From NCBI RefSeq assembly GCF_014645695.1, contig NZ_BMMF01000007.1, positions 62,001 to 126,000 on the forward strand: a stretch of DNA of 64,000 bases, in the 5' to 3' direction. The position numbers and the translations under genes are program-made. How positions within the stretch are numbered: the stretch's first letter is position 1; every line of letters starts with the position of its first letter. Positions 28,925-35,287 of the stretch are shown here, in pieces. The stretch comes from Salinarimonas ramus. GTDB lineage: Bacteria; Pseudomonadota; Alphaproteobacteria; Rhizobiales; Beijerinckiaceae. The notes under the pieces are model-generated. The model ran no database searches. It saw only the letters and a program-made list of their open reading frames with translations, and was not told the origin of the DNA.

Positions 28925-29902
28925 ATGAAGGGCTTCGATCCCCGCTGGCGCGACTTTCCCCACTACATCCTCGGCATCACCGAGGAGATCTGGGAAGGCC
29001 GCGCCATCCACACCCTGCGCGAGACGTATGCGCCCGACATCCCCGTGCGTGCCCCCGCCGGGCTCGTCGTCGGCAACGAGACCGTGATCGGCGCCACGAT
29101 GGCGACGCTCGCGGAGTTCCCGGACCGCACGCTTCTCGGTGAGGACGTGATCTGGTGCGGGGACGACGAGGCGGGCTACCTCTCCTCCCACCGCATCCTC
29201 TCCACGGCGACGCACGCGCGCGACGGCGTCTACGGCCGCGCCACCGGCCGAACGCTGCGCTACCGGATCATCGCGGACTGCGCGGCGAAAGCGAACGTGA
29301 TCTACGACGAGTGGATCATCCGCGACCAGGGCGCCATCGTGCGCCAGCTCGGGATCGACCCGCAGGACTACGCCCGCGACCAGATCGCGGCGGAAGGCGG
29401 TCCCGAGCGCGCGCGCCGTCCGCTCTCGCCCGCCACCGACGCCCCGCCGAAATACGTCGGGCGTGGCAACGACGACGAGTGGGGCCGGCGCTACGCGGAC
29501 GTGCTCTCGCGCATCATGAACGCCGAGGTCTCGGCGATCGCGACGGCCTACGACCGCGGCTGCCAGCTCGAGCTGCCCGGCGGCGTCACGGGCCACGGCC
29601 GCCCGGCGGCGGACACGTTCTGGCTCGGCCTGCGCGCCGCCATGCCGTCGGCCACCTTCACCATCGAGCACGTGATCGGCCGCGCCGATCCGATGATGCC
29701 GCCGCGGGCTGCGCTGCGCTGGTCGCTCCACGGCCGCCACGACGGCTGGGGCGCCTTCGGGCGACCGACGGGGGCGGAGGTCTACGTCATGGGCCTCTCC
29801 CACGCCGAGATCGGCCCCGCCGGCATCCGCCGCGAATGGGTCCTCTTCGACGAGACCGCGATCTGGAAGCAGATCCTCCTCCACACCGGCCAGGTCGGAT
29901 AA
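28925..29902 (+). CDS. Double-NTF2/SnoaL-like domain protein
   Basis: A 325-residue cytosolic protein with two NTF2-like domains, about residues 10-150 (WRDFPHYILGITEEIWEGRAIHTL, LRYRIIADCAAKANVIYDEWIIRD) and 185-325 (NAEVSAIATAYDRGCQLELPGGVTGHG, IRREWVLFDETAIWKQIL). The layout matches the divergent gene at 19759-20724, though the sequences are not obviously close. The role is unknown; the fold occurs in dehydratases, isomerases and ligand-binding proteins. It begins two bases after the LacI stop codon and precedes the bicupin by seven bases, so all three are cotranscribed. Confidence 0.75.
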   Translation: MKGFDPRWRDFPHYILGITEEIWEGRAIHTLRETYAPDIPVRAPAGLVVGNETVIGATMATLAEFPDRTLLGEDVIWCGDDEAGYLSSHRILSTATHARDGVYGRATGRTLRYRIIADCAAKANVIYDEWIIRDQGAIVRQLGIDPQDYARDQIAAEGGPERARRPLSPATDAPPKYVGRGNDDEWGRRYADVLSRIMNAEVSAIATAYDRGCQLELPGGVTGHGRPAADTFWLGLRAAMPSATFTIEHVIGRADPMMPPRAALRWSLHGRHDGWGAFGRPTGAEVYVMGLSHAEIGPAGIRREWVLFDETAIWKQILLHTGQVG

Positions 29903-29909
29903 GAAAACC

Positions 29910-30890
29910 ATGGAAACGCTCACGCTCTCTCCCTCCGAGATGGAGGCGCGCATCGTGCGCTACGGCGCGCTGGTGCCGTGCCGCACCGCCTTCATCGACG
30001 CCCACACGCCCGGCTCCGACCAGAAGGAGAACTTCACCATCATCGGTGGAGGCGTCTCCGAGAGCCCGGATCAGCACGTCCACATCAAGGAGACGCCGGG
30101 CTTCAACATCGGCGCCGCCGGCCAGCCGCCGAAGTGCCGCAACTCGCTGCACTCCCACCGCACGGCGGAGGTGTTCTTCGTGCTCAAGGGCCGCTGGCGC
30201 TTCTTCTGGGGGCGCTGGGGCAATGCGGGCGAGGTGGTGCTGGAGGAAGGCGACATCTTCGACATCCCCACCGGCATCTTCCGCGGCTTCGAGAACATCG
30301 GCACCGACTACGGGATGATCATGGCCATCCTCGGCGGCGACGACGCCGGCGGCGGCGTGATCTGGGCGCCGCAGGTGATCGAGGACGCGCGCGAGCACGG
30401 CCTGGTGCTCGCCGAGACCGGCAAGCTCTACGACACGAAGAAGGGCCAGCGCCTGCCCGATGGCGTGAAGCCCATGCCGCTCCTCACGGACGAGGAGCTG
30501 AAGGCCTTCCCCGAGCTGCCGCCCTCCGCCGTCGTGCGCGACTACGTCGCCCGCTACTGGGACCTGATGGCGCTCGCCAAGCACGAGCCCGCGCGGGTGA
30601 TCGGCGAGAGCGCGCTCCTGAAGGACCGCCCGGGCTTCGAGGTCGAGCTCCTCGCCCGCGGCTCGATCCCGGAGGACGCCTACGTCACCGACCGGCACGA
30701 GGTGCTGATGGTCATGCGCGGCCATTGGCGGCTCGCGTGGTCGGGCGGCGAGACCGTGCTCGCGCCGGGCGACACCTGCGCCGTCCCGCCGGGCCTGTCG
30801 CGCGCGCTGGCGCCGTCCATGTCGGGCGAGGCGAGCCTCTACCGCGTGCGCAACACCGACGACCCCGCCGGCCCGACCAGGCGGGGGTGA
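29910..30890 (+). CDS. Bicupin protein
   Basis: A 326-residue cytosolic protein with two cupin domains. The first (about 60-155) has the metal-type motif SLHSHRTAEVFFVLKGRWRF with His-x-His and a downstream Glu. The second motif, IPTGIFRGFENIG, lacks the usual His. The second domain (about 235-315) reads DRHEVLMVMRGHWRLAWSGG and lacks a full ligand set. This suggests at most one metal site, or a binding rather than dioxygenase role. A cysteine next to the first motif (PKCRNSLHSH) is notable. It sits between the NTF2-like and MetE-like genes in the operon. The function is not known. Confidence 0.78.
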   Translation: METLTLSPSEMEARIVRYGALVPCRTAFIDAHTPGSDQKENFTIIGGGVSESPDQHVHIKETPGFNIGAAGQPPKCRNSLHSHRTAEVFFVLKGRWRFFWGRWGNAGEVVLEEGDIFDIPTGIFRGFENIGTDYGMIMAILGGDDAGGGVIWAPQVIEDAREHGLVLAETGKLYDTKKGQRLPDGVKPMPLLTDEELKAFPELPPSAVVRDYVARYWDLMALAKHEPARVIGESALLKDRPGFEVELLARGSIPEDAYVTDRHEVLMVMRGHWRLAWSGGETVLAPGDTCAVPPGLSRALAPSMSGEASLYRVRNTDDPAGPTRRG

Positions 30891-30900
30891 CATTGTCCAC

Positions 30901-30982
30901 ACCTCCCCGCGGGGAGGTCGACGGCCGCGGGCCGGACGGGTGGGGGCGAGCGCCGTTCGACCCTTTCGCCCCCACCCGTCCG
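30901..30982. repeat. Palindromic intergenic repeat
   Basis: A perfect 18-bp palindrome ACCTCCCCGCGGGGAGGT (30901-30918) is followed by inverted arms CGGACGGGTGGGGGCGA (30933-30949) and TCGCCCCCACCCGTCCG (30966-30982). It lies between the bicupin and MetE-like genes. It is REP-like, in the same role as the element at 25558-25740 but with a different sequence. Confidence 0.8.
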
Positions 30983-31060
30983 CTTCGCGGACTCCCTCCC
31001 TGCGGGGCTTCACCGGCGCAGCGCGCTTCCCCAGCCCTATCGAGAAAGGACACGGCCCCC

Positions 31061-32203
31061 ATGACCCTCGACGTCACCCATGTCGGCTCGCTGCCCCGCT
31101 CCCAGGCGGTGGTGGACCAGCTCTTCGCGCGCGAGCGCGGCGAGGCCTGGGACCGGGCCACGTTCGACGCCACCATGCGCGCGGCGGTCTCCGAGACGGT
31201 GCGTCGGCAGGTGGAGGCGGGGGTGACGATCGTCTCCGACGGCGAGACCTCGAAGATCTCCTATGCCACCTACGTCAAGGACCGTTACGAGGGCTTCGCC
31301 GGCGACAGCCCGCGCAACGCGCCCGCCGACCTGAAGCTGTACCCGACCTTCCTCGAGCGCCTCGCCAAGTCCGGCGGCACGCCGACCTACGCGCGCCCGC
31401 AATGCGTCGGTCCGGTGCGCTCCAAGGGCCAGGGCGAGCTGGAGACGGACATCGCCCACCTGAAGGCGGCCATGGCCGAGCACGGCGCCGAGCGCGGCTT
31501 CATGAACGCCGCCTCGCCCGGCGTGATCTCGCTCTTCCTGCAGAACGCGTACTATCCCAGCCGCGAGGCCTATCTCGCGGCGCTCGCCGACGTGATGAAG
31601 GCGGAATACGAGACCATCGTCGCCGCCGGCCTCGACCTGCAGCTCGACTGCCCGGACCTCGCGCTCTCGCGCCACATGCTCTTCACGGACCTCTCCGACG
31701 AGGAGTTCGTGAAGGTGGCGCAGACCCATGTCGACGCTCTCAACCATGCGCTGTCGGATGTGCCCAAGGAGCGGGTGCGCGTCCACATCTGCTGGGGCAA
31801 TTACGAGGGCCCGCACGTCTGCGACATCGCCATGGACAAGGTCTTCTCGACGTTGATGTCGGTGAAGGCGCGCTACGTGCTGTTCGAGACCTCGAACCCG
31901 CGCCACGCCCACGAATGGACCGTATTCCGCGACCGCGCGCGGGAGATCCCCGACGACGTCGTGCTCGTGCCCGGCGTCGTCGACACCACGACGAACTTCG
32001 TCGAGCATCCGGAAGTCGTCGCCCAGCGGCTCGAGCGCTTCATCCCCGTCGTCGGGGCCGAGCGCGTGATCGCGGGCTCGGATTGCGGCTTCGGCACCTT
32101 CGCGGGCTTCGGCGCCGTCGATCCCGAGATCGCCTTCGCCAAGCTCCGCGCGCTGGCGGACGGCGCCGCACTCGCCGGCGCCCGCGCCGCCGCACCCGCC
32201 TGA
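31061..32203 (+). CDS. MetE-C-like zinc methyltransferase family protein
   Basis: A 380-residue protein matching only the C-terminal catalytic barrel of cobalamin-independent methionine synthase. The same fold serves epoxyalkane:CoM transferase and related thiol alkyl-transfer enzymes. The N-terminus VTHVGSLPRSQAV is the family start. The zinc set is visible as His and Cys in VHICWGNYEG, Glu in YVLFETSNPR and Cys in AGSDCGFGTF. It therefore should activate a thiol(ate) for alkyl or methyl transfer, or cleave a C-S bond. The absence of the MetE N-terminal half and the catabolic context argue against methionine synthesis. It follows the repeat at 30901 and precedes the hydrolase by nine bases. 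Confidence 0.85.
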   Translation: MTLDVTHVGSLPRSQAVVDQLFARERGEAWDRATFDATMRAAVSETVRRQVEAGVTIVSDGETSKISYATYVKDRYEGFAGDSPRNAPADLKLYPTFLERLAKSGGTPTYARPQCVGPVRSKGQGELETDIAHLKAAMAEHGAERGFMNAASPGVISLFLQNAYYPSREAYLAALADVMKAEYETIVAAGLDLQLDCPDLALSRHMLFTDLSDEEFVKVAQTHVDALNHALSDVPKERVRVHICWGNYEGPHVCDIAMDKVFSTLMSVKARYVLFETSNPRHAHEWTVFRDRAREIPDDVVLVPGVVDTTTNFVEHPEVVAQRLERFIPVVGAERVIAGSDCGFGTFAGFGAVDPEIAFAKLRALADGAALAGARAAAPA

Positions 32204-32212
32204 GGCCCCGCC

Positions 32213-33013
32213 GTGCTCGCCCATCCCCCGCTCCTCCTCGTCCCCGGCATGATGTGCGACGCGCGGCTCTTCGCGCCGCAGATCGCCGCCTTCTCGGCAC
32301 GCCGCGGCGTGCAGGTCGCGACCACCGCCCACGGCGAGACCGTCGAGGCGCTCGCCGCCGCCATCCTCGCCGACGCGCCCCCGCTCTTCGCGCTGGCGGG
32401 ACTCTCCATGGGCGGCATCGTCGCCATGGAGATCGTGCGCCGTGCGCCCGGCCGCGTCGCCGGGCTCGCGCTCCTCGACACCAACCCCATGGCGGAGACG
32501 CCCGAGACCGCCGCGCGGCGCGAGCCGCAGATCGAGCGGGTGCGCGCCGGCAATCTCGCCGGGGTGGTCCGCGAGGAGCTCGCTCCGCTCTACGTCGAGC
32601 CGGATGCGCCGGCGGCTCAGGCGATCCGGGAGCTGTGCGTGGCGATGGCGCAGGCGCTCGGCCCCGCCACCTTCGAGCGTCAGTCGCGGGCGTTGCAGCG
32701 CCGGCCGGACCAGCGCGAGACCCTACGCGGCGTGCGCGTTCCCACCCTCGTGCTCTGCGGCGCGCAGGACCGGCTCTGCCCGCTCGATCGCCACACGCTC
32801 ATGGCGGAGCTCGTCCCAGACGCGGAACTCGTCGTCCTGCAGGGCACGGGGCATCTGCCGACGATCGAGGCGCCCGAGGCCACGAACGCGGCGCTCGACG
32901 GCTGGCTCGCACGTGTCGACGTCGCCGCCTCGCGTCCTTCACGCAGGGCGTTCCAGGCGCTTGCGAACGGCTTCCGCAGCGAAGGCGCGCGCGGCCTCCC
33001 GCAGGAAGCGTAG
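32213..33013 (+). CDS. Alpha/beta hydrolase
   Basis: A 266-residue alpha/beta-hydrolase. The nucleophile is Ser65 in the elbow GLSMGG. The acid is probably the Asp in LCGAQDRLCP and the His is in GTGHLPTIE. The oxyanion strand LLLVPGMMCDARL is typical of the family. It starts with GTG nine bases after the MetE-like gene, so it is probably the last enzyme of the operon. Its last 75 bases overlap, on the opposite strand, the 3' end of the lasso nucleotidyltransferase. The overlapped C-terminal 25 residues lie beyond the catalytic His and are low-complexity, which suggests the reading frame ran on after a rearrangement. Confidence 0.88.
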   Translation: MLAHPPLLLVPGMMCDARLFAPQIAAFSARRGVQVATTAHGETVEALAAAILADAPPLFALAGLSMGGIVAMEIVRRAPGRVAGLALLDTNPMAETPETAARREPQIERVRAGNLAGVVREELAPLYVEPDAPAAQAIRELCVAMAQALGPATFERQSRALQRRPDQRETLRGVRVPTLVLCGAQDRLCPLDRHTLMAELVPDAELVVLQGTGHLPTIEAPEATNAALDGWLARVDVAASRPSRRAFQALANGFRSEGARGLPQEA

Positions 33014-34036
33014 GGGCGCGCGCCCGCACAGGGCGTAGAGCAGCCGCCTGCGGCGCGGGGCGTCGGCGCCTGCCATCCAAGGCGCGACCACCATGCGGAC
33101 GAGGGTCTCCTCGTCGATGAAGCCGAGCGGGTCCGCACCGGGGCTTTCGCGCTCGAGAAGCCGTGCCGCCAGCGCGCGGGCGGCGGCGAGGGTCTCCGCG
33201 AGCCCCTGATGCGCCGCGGCCGCCTCGAGCGCGCGCGCCTCCTGCGGATCCAGCCGCGCGAGGGCGCGGCGCAGGTCGGCGACATGGTCGAGGCAGGGCT
33301 CGCGGGCGAGCAGCGCCTTCACGACGTTGAGGGCCACGACGAGGCAGGTGTCGACGGCGGAGAGCGTCGGCACCGCCCTCCCCTCAACCGTCACGGGACG
33401 GACGTTCGCGAGGAGCCGCTCGGGGTCGCGCAGGCCCGGGCTGCCGGGGCGGTGGAGTGCGTGGTGGAGGTCGATCGTCGGCGCGCCCGCCGGGCCGTCG
33501 AAATGCTGCTCCCCGAGATGCCCGACCCACCAGCGCGCGAGCCGCGCGTCCGACGTGCGGTAGCCGAGGCTCTCGACGATCGCCGCGGCCCGGGCGCGGT
33601 CCACGGGCGCCACGAGCACGTCGACGTCGGCGCTCGCCTTCAGCATGGGCGAGCCGTGGAGCAGCATCTGCTGGATCGGCCCCTTGAACAGGGCGTGCGG
33701 AATCCCGCCAGCGGAAAGGGCGTCCGTGACGCGCACGGCGGTGGCGAGGCAGGCGCGATTGATGGCGAGCGTGCGCAGCCGATAGGCGTCGAGCTGCGCC
33801 ATGGCCACCGGTACCTCCGTGCGCAGATCGTCGCGCACGGCGTCGAGCGCGTGCAGCACCTTGTTGCGCCGCGCGAGGTCCAGCAGTGCCGGCGCCCGCG
33901 CATCTGCAACCATCGCATGCGGCCTCGGAGAAGCAACGAGGGCGATCAGCGCATGCGGTTCACAAGACTTCAGATCGATCGGCGTCGTGCGGCTGACTCT
34001 TCTGCTCATGGGCTTCTCGTGGGGCTTCCGTTTCAT
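32939..34036 (-). CDS. Lasso-cluster nucleotidyltransferase (PF14907-like)
   Basis: A 365-residue protein of the uncharacterised nucleotidyltransferase family found in lasso and other RiPP clusters. It shows HALFKGPIQQMLLHGSPMLKASADVDVLV in pieces, with the metal-binding Asp pair in ADVDVLV (about residues 145-151). FDGPAGAPTIDLHHALHRPG supplies the third acidic residue. Related proteins in the paeninodin and pseudomycoidin clusters sit beside a kinase and are thought to modify the phosphorylated tail. It is divergent from the precursor gene. The start may instead be Met10 (34009), which has GAGAAG upstream. Its 3' end overlaps the hydrolase by 75 bases. Confidence 0.8.
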   Translation of the reverse strand: MKRKPHEKPMSRRVSRTTPIDLKSCEPHALIALVASPRPHAMVADARAPALLDLARRNKVLHALDAVRDDLRTEVPVAMAQLDAYRLRTLAINRACLATAVRVTDALSAGGIPHALFKGPIQQMLLHGSPMLKASADVDVLVAPVDRARAAAIVESLGYRTSDARLARWWVGHLGEQHFDGPAGAPTIDLHHALHRPGSPGLRDPERLLANVRPVTVEGRAVPTLSAVDTCLVVALNVVKALLAREPCLDHVADLRRALARLDPQEARALEAAAAHQGLAETLAAARALAARLLERESPGADPLGFIDEETLVRMVVAPWMAGADAPRRRRLLYALCGRAPLRFLREAARAFAAEAVRKRLERPA

Positions 34037-34250
34037 TCGCGACGGCGGCGAAGCTGAGGCTATACGGGCGTTGCCTTAGTATTCGGCCAATCACCAGATA
34101 ACTTATGTTGTATTTTCGAGACTTAGGAACGATTCTCGCAGGCGACTGTTCCGGATGGCGTCGTGTGCGGACGAAAGCGGTCGTGCATGTCGGGTGGGCG
34201 GCCGCTCGCTTCCCACTTCCCGTAGCAAAGAAGATAGGAAAGGACCTCTC

Positions 34251-34418
34251 ATGCAGAACGTCTTCATGAAGGCCGACACCGAGAAGCTCGCCTACGAGAC
34301 CCCGGAGCTCGAGGTCATGGGTACGCTCGAAGAGATCACCCACGGTAACTCGACCGGGTCGAACCTGGATGCGGACTTCCAATCCGGTGCATCGTTCGAC
34401 GATCTCACCTTCTCCTGA
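34251..34418 (+). CDS. Lasso peptide precursor
   Basis: A 55-residue precursor. The leader (residues 1-31) has the lasso recognition pattern Y-x2-P-x-L-x3-G-x5-T as Tyr15, Pro18, Leu20, Gly24, Thr30; Thr30 is in the penultimate leader position as expected. Cleavage after His31 gives a 24-residue core starting GNSTGSNLDADF and ending DDLTFS. Gly1 and Asp9 are spaced for a nine-membered macrolactam ring, leaving a 15-residue acidic loop and tail with bulky Phe12, Phe18 and Phe23 as possible plugs. The C-terminal Ser24 is the residue that HprK-like kinases phosphorylate in paeninodin. ATG 34251 follows AGGAAAGGACC; a longer frame opens at 34155 without a good site. Confidence 0.88.
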   Translation: MQNVFMKADTEKLAYETPELEVMGTLEEITHGNSTGSNLDADFQSGASFDDLTFS

Positions 34419-34440
34419 TCGGCGGCATACGCCGAAAACG

Positions 34441-34468
34441 GCCGGCGGCGGGCCTTCCCGCCGCCGGC
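34441..34468 (+). terminator. Intercistronic hairpin after the lasso precursor
   Basis: Perfect 12-bp stem GCCGGCGGCGGG / CCCGCCGCCGGC with a CCTT loop, 22 bases after the precursor stop and 56 bases before the B1 start. There is no T tract. It probably stabilises or partly terminates the transcript, so that precursor mRNA exceeds that of the enzymes, as is common in RiPP operons. Confidence 0.7.
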
Positions 34469-34524
34469 ATTCCGCTCGTTCGGGAACAGCTCCCGACGAC
34501 GATCCTGCCGCGAAGGAGAATGGA

Positions 34525-34863
34525 ATGACCGAGACCGCCCGCCTCGTCGCGGCATCGCCGAGCTGCGTCGAGACCGCCTTCGGCGAGGGGATCGTGCTCC
34601 TCGATCTCGGCGACAACACCTGCTTTCGCCTCAACGCCGTGAGCACCATCGTCTGGCGCGCCCTGCCGCAGGCAGGCACCGGCGCGGTCCCCGTCGACGA
34701 CCTCGTCGCGCGGGTCACCGACACCTTCGCCGTCGACGAGGCACGCTGCCGCGCGGACGTCGAGCGGCTCGTGGGCCTCATGGCCGAGCGCGGCCTCGTG
34801 CGTGTGGAAGAGACCTCGACCTCGGCCGCGGAGGACGCCCATGCGCCCGCCGTCGCTCCATGA
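34525..34863 (+). CDS. Lasso B1 protein, PqqD-like leader-binding protein
   Basis: A 112-residue PqqD-family protein, the RiPP recognition element of the split lasso B system. It binds the leader peptide and delivers it to the B2 protease. The family pattern is a three-strand sheet, GEGIVLLDLGDNTCFRLNAVSTIVWRAL in pieces (residues about 15-50), then a helical bundle ending MAERGLVRVE. ATG 34525 has AAGGAGAA eight bases upstream. Its 3' end overlaps the B2 gene by 23 bases. Confidence 0.9.
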   Translation: MTETARLVAASPSCVETAFGEGIVLLDLGDNTCFRLNAVSTIVWRALPQAGTGAVPVDDLVARVTDTFAVDEARCRADVERLVGLMAERGLVRVEETSTSAAEDAHAPAVAP

Positions 34864-35287
34864 GGCGCGCCTCCTCGCCCGCGCCCTGATCAGCGTCGCG
34901 CGCACCCGCGCGACGCTGCGCCCGAACCGCCTGGGCGCGATCCTCGACCGCACCGCCGCGACTCCTTCCGCCCCGCGCACGCCGGCGAGCCTCGCCGACA
35001 TGCGGGAGATCGCATGGTCCGTGCGCAACGCGGCCCGGCTCGTGCCCGGCGCGACCTGCCTGACGCAGGCGCTCGCCGGCCGCGAGCTCCTCGCCGCGCG
35101 CGGGCGACGCTCCGCGATCTCGATCACGCTGCCCAAGGGCGGCGACGCACCGCGTCCGCACGCCTGGCTCCTGTGCGAGGATACGATCGTGCTGGGCGGC
35201 ACGGCGGTGGAGCTCGCCGGGCATCGCCCGCTGACCGCCTATGCCAGCGACACGCCGGATACCGTCGTCGCGGAGACGCCGCGATGA
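34841..35287 (+). CDS. Lasso B2 protein, transglutaminase-like leader peptidase
   Basis: A 148-residue protein of the lasso biosynthesis B2 (transglutaminase-like cysteine protease) family, which removes the leader. The catalytic Cys73 is in PGATCLTQALAGRELL and His107 in PRPHAWLLCED, with Asp114 or a neighbour as the third residue. The length is right for a split B2 with a separate B1. ATG 34841 lies inside the B1 gene, and the 3' end overlaps the cyclase start in ATGA, so B1-B2-C are translationally coupled. Confidence 0.92.
   Translation: MRPPSLHEARLLARALISVARTRATLRPNRLGAILDRTAATPSAPRTPASLADMREIAWSVRNAARLVPGATCLTQALAGRELLAARGRRSAISITLPKGGDAPRPHAWLLCEDTIVLGGTAVELAGHRPLTAYASDTPDTVVAETPR

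Noticed and set aside
31061-32203. Methionine synthase metE
   Set aside because: Only the C-terminal barrel is present, and the context is catabolic.
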